In this document: one piece after another, positions 42,689-52,663 of the stretch
Position numbering within the stretch: position 1 is the stretch's first letter
How the letters are laid out: each line of letters starts with the position of its first letter
From: Phycisphaerales bacterium
GTDB taxonomy: Bacteria > Planctomycetota > Phycisphaerae > Phycisphaerales > SM1A02
Assembly: GCA_028278245.1 (NCBI GenBank)
Contig: JANQEQ010000055.1
Coordinates: 1 to 64,000 of the forward strand
Length of the DNA: 64,000 nt
Direction: 5' to 3'
Notes under the pieces: generated by a model
Seen by the model: only the letters and a program-made list of their open reading frames with translations
Database searches by the model: none
What the model was told of the DNA's origin: nothing
Position numbers and translations under genes: made by a program

Positions 42689-43066
42689 ATGCGTCGTAAC
42701 TCACTGTTCATTCTGATTGCGGTCATGCTCACATCGCTCATCGCAGTCAATAATGCCGAGGCGTTTGATATTTCATTTGATGATTACTGCGATGGGATGC
42801 AATTTGAATGGGGTGCTGCGCCACCTTTCCTGTACGGCACGCGAACCGGTTGTGCAGATGAAGAAATCATCGGCATTGCCGGTCCACTTGTCATTTTCTT
42901 CTGGGTCAGGGACGACGGTGTCAAATTCATCACGCTGGTCCGGTTCGATGGAACATTTGAACACTATGCTTCGTTTGACGGAGGACCAGTGGAATTAGTC
43001 AACGACGGAACCTGGTCTTTTGGCCCACCGACGGATGCCAATACCGGAAAAATGTCAAGTCTCTGA
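42689..43066 (+). CDS. Secreted small protein
   Basis: AAGGAG (42676-42682) precedes the ATG at 42689. The 125-residue protein has a clear signal peptide (MRRNSLFILIAVMLTSLIAVNNAEA) and a mature part of about 100 residues with two Cys, rich in Phe and Asp (FDISFDDYCDGMQFEWG...). Family unknown. A strong terminator follows at 43108. Confidence 0.75.
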   Translation: MRRNSLFILIAVMLTSLIAVNNAEAFDISFDDYCDGMQFEWGAAPPFLYGTRTGCADEEIIGIAGPLVIFFWVRDDGVKFITLVRFDGTFEHYASFDGGPVELVNDGTWSFGPPTDANTGKMSSL

Positions 43067-43107
43067 ATGTAAACAGAGGCGAATGGGAATTTGAAATTAT
43101 GAAGATC

Positions 43108-43134
43108 AAGCCCCGTAATATGCGGGGCTTTTTT
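43108..43134 (+). terminator. Terminator after the secreted protein
   Basis: AAGCCCCG (43108-43115) pairs with CGGGGCTT (43123-43130), and a run of six T follows. Confidence 0.85.
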
Positions 43135-43174
43135 CATTTGATTAAATTCGGGTAAAGTTAGAAGTCACATTCCT

Positions 43175-45553
43175 CTAGCGATTTCTCTTTCCGCGTCGCC
43201 CCTGTTTATAACCCTTGCGTTTTCCCTTACGGGATGAATTGGATTTCTCGGAACGGTTTTTTCTTCGAGTTTGTGTTTCTGCGCGGGAAACACCCTCCGA
43301 GGGTTCGGGAAATTGGGTGATCATCAAATCGAGAAGGCGCGAAGCGAGATCGATGTTTATAATCTGCACGGTTATAATGTCGCCGATCCCAATTGATGCA
43401 CCGCTGCGACGTGCGGTGAACCTGCCGGAGGATTCATCGACTTCCCAGCGGTCCGGCCGTCCGGGTGACTGAGGAAGATCACGCATCCGCGCCAGACCTT
43501 CCACGAGAAAGCGTTCAATCGAAACGAACACGCCGCTGCTGGTGACGCCGGTGATGACGCCGGTGAATTCATCACCCAGATGATTTTCCTTGAGGAATTG
43601 CATGACCAGGAAGTCGCGCAGCTCGCGTTCGGCCTGTTCCGCTTCGTTTTCCGTATCGGTGCAGTGCTGCCCCAGAATGATCAACTCGCCTTCATCAAGT
43701 GTGCGTGTATCGTCGAAGATCTGCCGCCCGAGTTGCCTGCGTTTTTTCCCGCCGGGAATGTTTTTCCCGTTATCAGTCGCATCGAGATACGCCTGCAATG
43801 CGCGGTGCAGAGCAAGATCGGGGTACCTTCGGATCGGGCTGGTGAAGTGTGCATAATGATCACTGGCCAGTGCAAAGTGACCGATCATGGCAGGACTGTA
43901 CGTGGCCTTGGATAGTGTGCGCAGCACCGCAAAGTGGAGCGCCCGTCCGGCAGGTGTATCGCGCGTTGCATCCAGTATCCGTTGCAGATCATGGCGCGTC
44001 GGTTGCTCCGGTACTTTTACCCCGGCAGCACGGCCGTACATTTGCAGTTCCGCCAGGTCACCATGCACCGGATCAGGGTGAATACGACGAAGTACAGGTA
44101 CGTTCAGACTGTCGAAGCACCGTGCGACCGCTTCATTCGCTTCGACCATGAACATCTCGATAATCGTATGTGTGTACGCATCGTCTTCAGGCACAGCATC
44201 GATCACATGTCCATCGTCATCAAACACGAGTTCGACTTCAGGGAGGTTCAGCACGATCATGCCGTCGCGCCGTCGTCGCTTCTGCAGGATTTTTGCCAAC
44301 TGATCACAGAGCCGGAGTTGGTTTATTAATTCATCGGAGTAATTCGGTTCAGTGCGCGCATGCTTGCGCGCTTCGGTCTGATTGCCATCGATGAGAGCCT
44401 GCGCTTCAAGGTACGTCAGCCGTTTATTGGACTGGATGATTGTTGATGCGAAGCGCTGAGTAATGACCCGACCCTTGTAATCGAACGTGATGAACGCAGA
44501 CTTCGTCCAGCGTGGTACACCCTCCTGCAGTGAACAGACACCATTGGAAAGCGTCTCCGGCAACATCGGAATCACCAGCCGCGGCAGGTACACACTATTG
44601 CCCCGCGCATGCCCTTCCTGATTCAATGCAGAATCCCTGGTGACGAACGTGCTTACGTCTGCAATGTGAACACCGAGCGTCCATTCATCATCTTTCTCAT
44701 CATAAGCAATGGAGATTGCATCATCGAAATCCTTGGCGTCAGGCGGGTCGATGGTGAAGATGAACATGTCAGTGAGATCTTCACGATCCGGCAGTGGATC
44801 GGCACCATCCTGTTCAAACAAGCGTGCTGCATCACGTGCTTCGGATTGTGTTTCCTCGGGAAATTCCGTCCGCAAACCATGGGCCGCTATGACTGCCTGC
44901 GTTTCCACATCTGGCTTGCCTGCTTCGCCGAGCACTTTGGTGATGACGCCCTCAGCGTGATAGTCATCCTCCGGATAATGCACCAGTTCAATGACTACTT
45001 TGTCACCTTCACGTGCGTTTTTAACGTGAGGATCGCGAATCACAACGGGATGATGCAGAGATTTGCCATCCGGCTTGACGAGCCAGGTGTTCTTTCGTTT
45101 GACGAGCACACCGACGAAGTTGTCCTGTCCCCGTTCCAGTACTTCGAGGATACGCCCCACATATTCGCTGCGTGATTTATGAGCTTTCCCTCGCCACGCC
45201 TGATGAATCACTTCAGCGCGAACTTTATCACCCGACACAGCATCGCGGACCGAACCCCGAGGGATGAACAGATCTCCATCCCGATATGGTGTTTCCGGTC
45301 TGACAAATCCAAATCCGCGGGCATTCAATCGAAACCACCCCACAACCTCATCGCCGAAGTTCGGCAGGGAAATGAACCCACCCTCATCCTGGCTGATCTT
45401 TCCTTCTTCTACAAGCTGAGCGATCGAGTCTCGAAACGCTGCCCGTTCATCCGATTCGATCCGCATATCGCGCGCGATATCTGATGCAGATGACGGCTGG
45501 TAAAGCGCATGGGCCAGATGATCAAGGATGCGTTGGGTATATCGTAAAGGCAT
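43175..45553 (-). CDS. rnr: Ribonuclease R
   Basis: RNase R degrades structured RNA 3' to 5'. The 792-residue protein has the winged-helix N-terminus (about 1-65), cold-shock domains (FGDEVVGWFRLNARGFGFVRP; VGVLVKRKNTWLV), the RNB catalytic domain (TIDPPDAKDFDDAIS with the metal-binding Asp cluster, GVHIADVSTFV, HFTSPIRRYPDLALHRAL) and an S1 domain (GDEFTGVITGVTSSGVFV), and ends in a Lys/Arg-rich tail (KGKRKGYKQGRRGKRNR). Length and order match RNase R rather than RNase II. Confidence 0.96.
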   Translation of the reverse strand: MPLRYTQRILDHLAHALYQPSSASDIARDMRIESDERAAFRDSIAQLVEEGKISQDEGGFISLPNFGDEVVGWFRLNARGFGFVRPETPYRDGDLFIPRGSVRDAVSGDKVRAEVIHQAWRGKAHKSRSEYVGRILEVLERGQDNFVGVLVKRKNTWLVKPDGKSLHHPVVIRDPHVKNAREGDKVVIELVHYPEDDYHAEGVITKVLGEAGKPDVETQAVIAAHGLRTEFPEETQSEARDAARLFEQDGADPLPDREDLTDMFIFTIDPPDAKDFDDAISIAYDEKDDEWTLGVHIADVSTFVTRDSALNQEGHARGNSVYLPRLVIPMLPETLSNGVCSLQEGVPRWTKSAFITFDYKGRVITQRFASTIIQSNKRLTYLEAQALIDGNQTEARKHARTEPNYSDELINQLRLCDQLAKILQKRRRRDGMIVLNLPEVELVFDDDGHVIDAVPEDDAYTHTIIEMFMVEANEAVARCFDSLNVPVLRRIHPDPVHGDLAELQMYGRAAGVKVPEQPTRHDLQRILDATRDTPAGRALHFAVLRTLSKATYSPAMIGHFALASDHYAHFTSPIRRYPDLALHRALQAYLDATDNGKNIPGGKKRRQLGRQIFDDTRTLDEGELIILGQHCTDTENEAEQAERELRDFLVMQFLKENHLGDEFTGVITGVTSSGVFVSIERFLVEGLARMRDLPQSPGRPDRWEVDESSGRFTARRSGASIGIGDIITVQIINIDLASRLLDLMITQFPEPSEGVSRAETQTRRKNRSEKSNSSRKGKRKGYKQGRRGKRNR

Positions 45554-45739
45554 GGCTGAACAGTACGATCATTTGTGAAATGAGGCAATTCCGGCAGCTT
45601 CGGCAAGTACCGTCTGCATCATTTTCTCTTTTTTTCATATTTCTTTCGACGATTGCCGTGGAATGTGACAAGGTGATGGTGGGTCTTGTTATTGAAGCGT
45701 ATTTCCAATCCCCTTATCTCCGCGCAGGAGGAGATCGTT

Positions 45740-46150
45740 ATGTCCTCACACAGCACCCCATCTGCTTTCCGTATGTTGTCGGTCCTTGCTGCTGCGACGC
45801 TCCTGGTCGCCGTGGTCTTGATTCTGGGCGCAGGGCGATCGAGCGCCATGAGCCGCACCCATTCAGATATTTTCTGCAAAGTGCGCATCATCAATTTTGA
45901 TCATTCAGTTGCTCGATTTGATACATCCACTGGCGCGATCCATCGTTTCAACGGCAATCTTGATAATCCCGGATCACGCGCGTCCTGGATTACCCATGTG
46001 AAGGGAGTTGCCGGGAAAACTTCCGGTTATCTGGAAATTCAACATGCCGGCGGCGCGACGTTCCTGGTGGATTGCAAATCTGGCTCTACGTGGATCCTGC
46101 ATCCTCGCGGGTCGTCGTATACCTGGGATGAAATAAAAATTCTTCGTTAA
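45740..46150 (+). CDS. Membrane-anchored or secreted small protein
   Basis: AGGAGGAG (45726-45733) places the start at ATG 45740. The 136-residue protein has one hydrophobic segment (MLSVLAAATLLVAVVLILGAG, about 12-32) and a C-terminal beta-like domain with FCKVRIINFDHSVARFD, GYLEIQHAGGATFLVDCKSGSTWIL and W-D-E-I-K-I at the end. I recognise no family. Confidence 0.75.
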   Translation: MSSHSTPSAFRMLSVLAAATLLVAVVLILGAGRSSAMSRTHSDIFCKVRIINFDHSVARFDTSTGAIHRFNGNLDNPGSRASWITHVKGVAGKTSGYLEIQHAGGATFLVDCKSGSTWILHPRGSSYTWDEIKILR

Positions 46151-46158
46151 ACATCATT

Positions 46159-46188
46159 AACGAGCCGCGACCGTAAGTGTGCGGTTAA
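46159..46188. repeat. Dispersed 30-nt repeat, family C copy 2
   Basis: This sequence begins AACGAGCCGCGACCGTAAGT and matches the reverse complement of 36135-36164 at 27 of 30 positions. It follows a gene end, as copy 1 does. Confidence 0.65.
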
Positions 46189-46249
46189 GGCTTCCGCACA
46201 ACATACAGGCATAACTACTCTTTACCTATACCCCCTCATCCCCGGCGTA

Positions 46250-46576
46250 TCAGGCTGCACTTCCAGCCTTCGCCTTGGTCTTTTTCTGGCCGTTGGAAGT
46301 TGCTTTCTCGCTGCTCTTCTTTTTCTTATCAGATGTACCGTTTGTTCCGGCAGCGGCGCTCTTTTCCGCTTGGGCGGCTTTTTTATATGAACTACTGCGG
46401 TAATCGGTTTCGTAGAATCCACTTCCTTTGAATAGCACACCGGCACCGGTTCCGATGAGACGTTCCAGTTGCAGTTGATTGCATGCCGGACATTTGCGTT
46501 TCACTGGATCGGACATCTGCTGGAAAAGCTCAAACTCATGATCGCAGCTTCGGCATTGATATTCATAGGTGGGCAT
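46250..46576 (-). CDS. FmdB-type zinc-ribbon protein
   Basis: A 108-residue protein with MPTYEYQCRSCDHEFELFQ and CPAC, the CxxC-CxxC zinc ribbon of the FmdB regulatory-protein family, GSGFYETDYR and a long Lys/Ser/Ala tail. The function is unknown; homologues are often near chaperone genes. It is the last gene of the chaperone cluster. Confidence 0.9.
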   Translation of the reverse strand: MPTYEYQCRSCDHEFELFQQMSDPVKRKCPACNQLQLERLIGTGAGVLFKGSGFYETDYRSSSYKKAAQAEKSAAAGTNGTSDKKKKSSEKATSNGQKKTKAKAGSAA

Positions 46577-46582
46577 GAAGTT

Positions 46583-47191
46583 CTACTCCTCATCCGCTTC
46601 GGTTGGTGGAGCGATTGATACCTTCGCCGGTCGAAGAATCACATCCCCCATCATGTAGCCGACTTGCATGACCGTCACGATATGGTTCGGCTCCACTCCC
46701 TCAGCAGGTTGCTTCATCATAGCCTCGTGACGTACCGGGTCGAATTCCGTACCTGTTTCCGGCTGAATAATCTCGACATTCTGGCCGGCAAGCACCTTGG
46801 TCAGCTCGTCTCGGACGATTTTGACTCCGTCGTAGAGTTGTTCCAGGGTGAGTTGCTCCTGCTCCTGGTTGAGGGCCAGATCAAAATGATCGAGCACCGG
46901 CAACAGCACGCGAACGACATCGATCGCGCCATCCTGTCGTGCGCGGATCTCATTTTCCATCGAGCGGCGCTGGAAGTTGCGGAAATCGGCCAGCGCCCGC
47001 AGCCTCGCTTCTTCCGCCTCTTTCTGCTGAGATTCGAGATGACGAAAAACTTCCGCCTGCGCCGGATCAATTTTCACACCGTCGATAATCAACGGTTCCG
47101 TCTGATCCTGCGCATCATCCACCAGGACTTCAGCATCTTCGTCCGGTTTCGTGTCGTGTTTCTTTTTCTTTTGTTCTTTACGTTTGGACAT
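46583..47191 (-). CDS. grpE: Nucleotide exchange factor GrpE
   Basis: GrpE releases ADP from DnaK. The start at ATG 47191 (MSKRKEQKKKK) gives 202 residues; an ATG at 47224 that overlaps the dnaJ stop is also possible and would couple the two genes. The long N-terminal helix (about 60-120), then ILDHFDLALNQEQEQLTLEQLYDGVKIVRDELTKVLAGQNVE and the C-terminal GTEFDPVRHEAMMKQ, PNHIVTVMQVGYMMGDVILRPAKVSI are typical. No dnaK is in the window. Confidence 0.95.
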   Translation of the reverse strand: MSKRKEQKKKKHDTKPDEDAEVLVDDAQDQTEPLIIDGVKIDPAQAEVFRHLESQQKEAEEARLRALADFRNFQRRSMENEIRARQDGAIDVVRVLLPVLDHFDLALNQEQEQLTLEQLYDGVKIVRDELTKVLAGQNVEIIQPETGTEFDPVRHEAMMKQPAEGVEPNHIVTVMQVGYMMGDVILRPAKVSIAPPTEADEE

Positions 47192-47223
47192 ACGTCTATC
47201 CAGAGCAGAACACGAAGGGGTCA

Positions 47224-48381
47224 TCAGCTCCCAGTGACAGCACCCTTCAATTTGGACCAGATTGATGATCCGTTCCCATTGCCTACGTCAACCTCTTCCG
47301 TCTCAGCATATTTTTGCAGGAGTTCTTTTTGTGAATCTGTGAGTTTTTGTGGAATGACCAGTTGCACGATGACGACCAGATCACCCTGATGTTTCATGCG
47401 GACATTGGGCAAACCCTTCCCTTCAACGCGGAAGAGCGCGCCGTGTTGTGTCCCGGGCGGAATCGTCAACTCTGCCGTTCCGTCTAATGTTGGAACTTCA
47501 ATGTTCGCGCCAAGTGCCAGTTGGGTAAATGCGATGGGGACGGCAAGGAGGAGGTGATCACCGTCCCGTTCAAATTTATCGTGTGGGAGTACGCGGGCAA
47601 CGACATGCAGATCGCCGCAGATGCCTTTACCCTCCGGACTGATTTCCGGCGCGGGCGGTTCACCCTCGCCGCTGATCCGCACGGCTTGGCCATCGTGAAT
47701 ACCCGGAGGAATCTTCACGCTGAGTTTACGCTTGAGTGAGTTTCTTCCTCGGCCGCGACAGTCAGGGCATTTATCAACGATCACCGATCCCCTGCCGTGG
47801 CAATGCGGGCAGGAGGTCACCATACGGAACATGCCGCCCAAACCCTGTTGTGACACCTTTCCCTGTCCTTGGCAGGTTTGACAGGTGGCGGGCTGGCTAC
47901 CCGGTTTCGCTCCAGTTCCCTCACATTTTGTGCACACAGCGAGGCGCTTGAATTCCACATCCCGGGTTGCGCCGGTCAGCACTTCATCGAGTGTGAGTTC
48001 GATTTCAGTTTCCAGGTCGTATCCGCGAGGCACCCCCCCGCCGCCCCTGGTTTGACGCCGACCGCCCATTCCGCCAAAACCACTGAAGATGTCATTGAAC
48101 ATCGAGAAGATGTCATCGACATTCATGGTTCTGAAATCATGACCCGGTACGCCACGCAATCCTTCCTTACCAAATCGGTCGTAGGTGGCGCGCTTCTGAT
48201 TATCAGATAAAACTTCGTAGGCTTCGGCGCACTCTTTGAACTGCTGTTCCGCTTCCGGATTATCCGGATTGCGATCGGGATGAAACTTCATCGCCAATCG
48301 ACGATACGAGCGCTTGATATCCTCGGCCGAGGCATCCTTCGACACACCGAGGATTTCATAATAGTCGCGCGTTGCAGGCAT
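47224..48381 (-). CDS. dnaJ: Chaperone protein DnaJ
   Basis: DnaJ stimulates the ATPase of DnaK and delivers clients. The start at 48381 gives [13 protein letters not shown] and 385 residues. The J domain has HPD (in KFHPDRN), followed by the Gly/Phe-rich region, four zinc-finger repeats CxxCxGxG ([32 protein letters not shown]) and the two C-terminal beta-barrel domains. The stop overlaps the possible start of grpE. A GATGAATCG hairpin (48430-48476) separates it from groEL. Confidence 0.97.
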   Translation of the reverse strand: MPATRDYYEILGVSKDASAEDIKRSYRRLAMKFHPDRNPDNPEAEQQFKECAEAYEVLSDNQKRATYDRFGKEGLRGVPGHDFRTMNVDDIFSMFNDIFSGFGGMGGRRQTRGGGGVPRGYDLETEIELTLDEVLTGATRDVEFKRLAVCTKCEGTGAKPGSQPATCQTCQGQGKVSQQGLGGMFRMVTSCPHCHGRGSVIVDKCPDCRGRGRNSLKRKLSVKIPPGIHDGQAVRISGEGEPPAPEISPEGKGICGDLHVVARVLPHDKFERDGDHLLLAVPIAFTQLALGANIEVPTLDGTAELTIPPGTQHGALFRVEGKGLPNVRMKHQGDLVVIVQLVIPQKLTDSQKELLQKYAETEEVDVGNGNGSSIWSKLKGAVTGS

Positions 48382-48479
48382 GGAATTCAAACTTATTTTG
48401 AATCGCAAAGGACCGAATGTTGTCAGCGATGAATCGAATCAAGCTGCCAACACTCGGCCCCTGTTACGATTCATCGTCG

Positions 48480-50093
48480 TTAATACACGGCTCCTTCAAT
48501 CGGATCGTCATCATCCTTCAGTTCAGTGACCACGACGTCGGTGGTGAGCATCAGGCCTGCAACGGATGCAGCATTCTGCAGGGCGGCACAGACGACTAGG
48601 GCCGGATCGATGATGCCGGACTGGATCAGGTCTTCATAAGTTTCCGTGGAAGCGTTGTAACCGAATCCGCCTTTGCCTTCCCTGATCTTTTCGACAACGA
48701 GATCACCGTCGACACCGGCGTTGGTTGCGATGCGATTGGCGGGGGCTTCCAGCGCCTGGGCAACGATATCAAAGCCGAGCTTTTCTTCGCCCTTGGCTTT
48801 CTTACGGGCATCCTTCACTGATTCGATCGCACGCAGGCAGGCCACGCCTCCACCGGCCACGTAGCCCTCCTGGGCTGCAGCACGGGTTGCATTCAGTGCA
48901 TCTTCCACGCGATCCTTGCGTTCCTTCATCGCCATCTCGGTAGGAGCGCCGACATTGAGAATTGCCACGCCGCCGGTGAGTTTTGCCAGTCGTTCCTTGA
49001 GCTTATCTGCGTCATAAGTGCTCGTGGTCTTTTCGAGCTGGTTGCGAATCATATTGGCGCGGGCTTCGATATCTTTCTTCTTCCCGGCACCGTTGATGAT
49101 GGTTGTGCTGTCTTTCGTGATGATGGCTTTCTTGGTTCGGCCCAGTTCGCTGAGCTCGACTTCTTCCAGACTGCGTCCAATGTCTTCAGAGAAGAACGTG
49201 CCGCCGGTAAGGATGGCAAGATCGCCGAGCATTGCCTTGCGTCGATCACCGAAACCCGGAGCTTTAACTGCACAGACTTGCAATGTGCCGCGCAATCGGT
49301 TCACGACCAATGCCGCGAGTGCTTCGCTCTCCACGTCTTCGGCAATGATGAGCAACGGCTTCCCACTTGAGGCAACTTTGTTCAGTAGCGGCAGGAAATC
49401 GGACAGGTTGGAGATTTTCTTCTCGAAGATCAGAATGTTGGGATCTTCCAGCACACACTCAGCTGCCTTGGGATCGGTCATGAAGTAGGGGCTGAGATAA
49501 CCCTTGTCAAAGGCCATGCCGTCGACATACTCGAGGGTGGTCTCGGCGGTCTTGCCTTCTTCGACTTCCACTACGCCATCAGCACCAACCTTGTCGATCG
49601 CTTCGGCGATGAGGTCACCAATCTCCTGATCATGATTGGCACTGACCGTGGCGACTTTCTGGTAATCCGATTTACCCTTGCACTGCACTGCGATGTTTTC
49701 GATGTGCTCGGTGGCAACGCGGGCAGCATTGTTAATACCACGCTGCACCGCCACGGCATTGGCACCTGCTGCCACGAGTCGAAGGCCGGAAGAAAAGATG
49801 GATTGCGCCAAAACGGTAGCGGTCGTGGTACCGTCGCCGGCCAGATCACTGGTCTTCTTGGCGACCTCGTTGATCATCTTGGCGCCCATATTCTCAAACG
49901 GCTGGGGCAAGTCGATTTCCTTGGCTACGGACACGCCGTCCTTGGTCACCGAGGGGCCGCCGAAGCTCTTGTCCATCACCACGTTGCGACCGGTGGGGCC
50001 CATCGTGACCGCGACCGCCTGGGCGATCTGGTCCACACCGTTCTTGAATTCCCGCTGAGCCGCGGTGTCAAATTTCATTTGTTTCGTTGTCAT
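48480..50093 (-). CDS. groEL: Chaperonin GroEL, copy without GGM tail
   Basis: The 537-residue protein has the usual chaperonin elements ([91 protein letters not shown]). It lacks the Gly-Gly-Met C-terminus and ends in [11 protein letters not shown]. It is 100 nt downstream of groES. Paralogues without the GGM tail often have a specialised client set. It is clearly distinct from the second groEL at 50608. Confidence 0.96.
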   Translation of the reverse strand: MTTKQMKFDTAAQREFKNGVDQIAQAVAVTMGPTGRNVVMDKSFGGPSVTKDGVSVAKEIDLPQPFENMGAKMINEVAKKTSDLAGDGTTTATVLAQSIFSSGLRLVAAGANAVAVQRGINNAARVATEHIENIAVQCKGKSDYQKVATVSANHDQEIGDLIAEAIDKVGADGVVEVEEGKTAETTLEYVDGMAFDKGYLSPYFMTDPKAAECVLEDPNILIFEKKISNLSDFLPLLNKVASSGKPLLIIAEDVESEALAALVVNRLRGTLQVCAVKAPGFGDRRKAMLGDLAILTGGTFFSEDIGRSLEEVELSELGRTKKAIITKDSTTIINGAGKKKDIEARANMIRNQLEKTTSTYDADKLKERLAKLTGGVAILNVGAPTEMAMKERKDRVEDALNATRAAAQEGYVAGGGVACLRAIESVKDARKKAKGEEKLGFDIVAQALEAPANRIATNAGVDGDLVVEKIREGKGGFGYNASTETYEDLIQSGIIDPALVVCAALQNAASVAGLMLTTDVVVTELKDDDDPIEGAVY

Positions 50094-50193
50094 GAGTTAA
50101 TATCCGATCAATCGAGGTGTCTTGCTCACCACTATGCTTGCATAAGAATCAAACAGAGTGTGCGCCGAGAATATCCTCGGCAAACAGTTCATA

Positions 50194-50484
50194 TTATCCT
50201 TCGACCACGCCGAGCAGTTCGCTCTCGCGGACGATGATGTGCGGGACGTTTTTGATTTCGATTTCAGTGCCGGCGTACTTGCCGTACACCACGACGTTGC
50301 CTTTCTTGACAGCAGGTTTGACGCGCTCGCCGTTGTCCAGCAGTTTCCCGGGACCGGTCGAGACGACTTTACCCTGCATGGGTTTTTCCTTGGCCGATTC
50401 AGGCAGATAAATGCCGGCCTTGGTCTTGGTCTCTGCTTCCAGGGGCTTAATAAGAATGCGATCTTCTAAAGGTTTGACAGCCAT
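50194..50484 (-). CDS. groES: Co-chaperonin GroES
   Basis: GroES caps the GroEL chamber. The 96 residues include VKPLEDRILIKPLEAETKTKAGIYLPESAKEKP, the mobile loop and VNVVYGKYAGTEI-type beta barrel, with IVRESELLGVVEG at the end. It is placed between two groEL genes on the minus strand, 123 nt after the first and 100 nt before the second. Confidence 0.97.
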   Translation of the reverse strand: MAVKPLEDRILIKPLEAETKTKAGIYLPESAKEKPMQGKVVSTGPGKLLDNGERVKPAVKKGNVVVYGKYAGTEIEIKNVPHIIVRESELLGVVEG

Positions 50485-50607
50485 TTGTATTTATCTCCGT
50501 GCGATGATTTTTATTTGTGAATCATGTGAATTTAAGTTTTTTTGGTCCGCCGAGCGGATCCTACAGATTTCATTGCGGGCAGATCCCGTTTGTGGGGTGT
50601 GGGGGGG

Positions 50608-52308
50608 TTAGAATCCCATGCCGCCCATACCGGGCATGCCGCCGCCCATACCACCCATACCGGGCATTCCACCACCCATACCGCCCATGCCGTCCATACC
50701 GGGTGCGCCGCCGGGCATTGCAGGCTCTTCATCCTTGGGTGCTTCGGTGACAATGCAATCGCAGGTGAGCAGCAATCCCGCGACGGAAGCTGCATTCTGC
50801 AGTGCGGTTCGATCGACCTTGGCGGGTGTGATCACACCATCGTCAAGCAGCTTGGCGTATTGCAGGGTGAGAGCATTGAAGCCGAAGTCGCCGGTCTTTT
50901 CCTGGACCTTGGCAACGACGACGGAACCTTTTTCGCCGGCGTTGTCTGCAATGGTCTGCAGGGGGCAGGAGAGTGCTTCTTCGACGATATCCACGCCGAA
51001 TTTCTCGTCGCCGCGAACGTTCTTGCGCGCCTTTTCCAGTGCGGGAATTGCACGGAGGAAGCTGACGCCGCCGCCGGGGACGATTCCCTCATCGACCGCT
51101 GCGCGAGTTGCGTGCAGTGCGTCTTCCACGCGAGCTTTCTTTTCCTTCAGTTCAGCTTCGCTACCGGCACCGACATTGATCTGCGCCACGCCGCCGGCCA
51201 GCTTGGCCAATCGTTCCTGCAATTTTTCCTGATCGTAGGAGGAATCGGTGAGTTCGATTTCCCGGCGAATCTGCGCGATGCGATCTTGAATTGCCTTGGT
51301 CGAACCGGCGCCTTCGATGATCGTGGTTTTATCTGAATCGAGCGTGACCTTCTTTGCCTGCCCGAGTTGTTTCATCGTGACTTTATCAAGCTCAACGCCC
51401 AGATCCTTCATGATCGGATCAGCGCCGGTCAGGATCGCAATGTCCTGGAGCATGGCTTTGCGGCGATCACCGAATGCCGGAGCCTTCACCGCCGCAACCT
51501 GCAGGACACCACGCAGCTTGTTGATGACGAGCGTCGACAGAGCTTCGCCGGTGATATCCTCAGCGATGATCAGCAAAGGTTTCTTCGCTTCCATCACCTT
51601 TTCCAGGAAGGGGACGATCTTCTGCACGCTGTCGATCTTGTCTTCGTGAATCAGTACCAGCGGCTTGTCGAGCACAGCTTCCATTTCGTCAGGATTCGTG
51701 ACGAAGTTGGGGCTGAGGTAGCCGCGGTCAAACTGCATGCCTTCCACTACGTCAACATAAGTGTCCAGGCCTTTTCCTTCCTCGACGGTGATCACGCCGT
51801 CTTTCCCGACCTTGTTGAAGGCTTCGGCCATGATCTTGCCGATCGCCTCATCGTTGTTGGCGCTGATTGCGGCAACGTCGGCGATCCTGTCGCGAACCGG
51901 TTTAGCCATGGTTGTGATTTCTTCGACGACCGCTTTTACGCCATACTGAATGCCGCGCACCAGTGCGTTGGCATCTGCTCCGGCAGCGACCTGCTTGAGG
52001 CCGGCTTTGAACAGCGCTTCGGCAAACACGGTGGCAGTTGTCGTTCCGTCGCCCGCATCGTCGGAGGTCTTGCTTGCCGCCTCCTTGACGAGCTGAGCGC
52101 CCATATTCTGGACCTTGTCGCGCAGTTCGATTTCCTCCGCCACAGTGACGCCGTCTTTGGTCACGGTGGGGCCGCCCCAGGATTTATCCAGCACCGCACT
52201 TCGACCACGGGGGCCAAGGGTGCTCTTGACTGCGGCGGACAATTTCTCCACGCCCAGTAGCAGCGATTTACGAGCTTCAGTATCAAAGGCCAATTCCTTC
52301 ACGGCCAT
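50608..52308 (-). CDS. groEL: Chaperonin GroEL, copy with GGM tail
   Basis: The 566-residue protein has the family elements ([67 protein letters not shown]) and a Gly-Met-Pro-rich C-terminus ([16 protein letters not shown] repeats). It has a longer C-terminal tail than usual. GGAGAG precedes the start. It is the first groEL of the cluster after clpC. The sequence is well diverged from the copy at 48480. No CIRCE palindrome was found upstream. Confidence 0.97.
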   Translation of the reverse strand: MAVKELAFDTEARKSLLLGVEKLSAAVKSTLGPRGRSAVLDKSWGGPTVTKDGVTVAEEIELRDKVQNMGAQLVKEAASKTSDDAGDGTTTATVFAEALFKAGLKQVAAGADANALVRGIQYGVKAVVEEITTMAKPVRDRIADVAAISANNDEAIGKIMAEAFNKVGKDGVITVEEGKGLDTYVDVVEGMQFDRGYLSPNFVTNPDEMEAVLDKPLVLIHEDKIDSVQKIVPFLEKVMEAKKPLLIIAEDITGEALSTLVINKLRGVLQVAAVKAPAFGDRRKAMLQDIAILTGADPIMKDLGVELDKVTMKQLGQAKKVTLDSDKTTIIEGAGSTKAIQDRIAQIRREIELTDSSYDQEKLQERLAKLAGGVAQINVGAGSEAELKEKKARVEDALHATRAAVDEGIVPGGGVSFLRAIPALEKARKNVRGDEKFGVDIVEEALSCPLQTIADNAGEKGSVVVAKVQEKTGDFGFNALTLQYAKLLDDGVITPAKVDRTALQNAASVAGLLLTCDCIVTEAPKDEEPAMPGGAPGMDGMGGMGGGMPGMGGMGGGMPGMGGMGF

Positions 52309-52544
52309 GGTATCTCTCCGAAAATTCAGGGTGATCCGGTCAAAAAGTAATAATTTCCTGTCGATTCAGAATCAAATACCGCGCCACATTCATGACAGGG
52401 GTGAATGCTGCATAACTAACCAGTAATCAACCATTTACACGGTTTAGGGGTGAGCGCGTAGAGGGGGTGATCCTGACAGTGAACGTCCCGTGTACCCCTG
52501 CGGCTGCCAAGGTGGCAGGTGGAGCACGAAGCGGATTTGCGCAA

Positions 52545-52575
52545 GAAAATCGGGAGGCTTGATGCGAAGCCTCCC
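52545..52575 (-). terminator. Terminator after clpC
   Basis: On the minus strand GGGAGGCTT pairs with AAGCCTCCC (9 bp, 6-nt loop; 52552-52560 with 52567-52575), followed by GATTTTC. The 355-nt gap between clpC and groEL otherwise shows the groEL leader and no further gene; it contains an unassigned short palindrome CTGCCA-AGG-TGGCAG near 52505. Confidence 0.7.
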
Positions 52576-52663
52576 GTAGTCCACTTCCTCAAGGGGCGAA
52601 TGTGGGGCTGATTTGTACCCAATCTGTACCGCAGTGCTCCCTGAGGGTTGCATTCAATTTCTG

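Noticed and set aside
51367-52260. Plus-strand frame of 297 codons opposite groEL
   Set aside because: Long antisense frames opposite groEL are a known codon-usage artefact; there is no supporting motif.
52309-52440. Search for a CIRCE element (TTAGCACTC-N9-GAGTGCTAA) upstream of groEL
   Set aside because: No such palindrome was seen here, upstream of clpC, groES or dnaJ.
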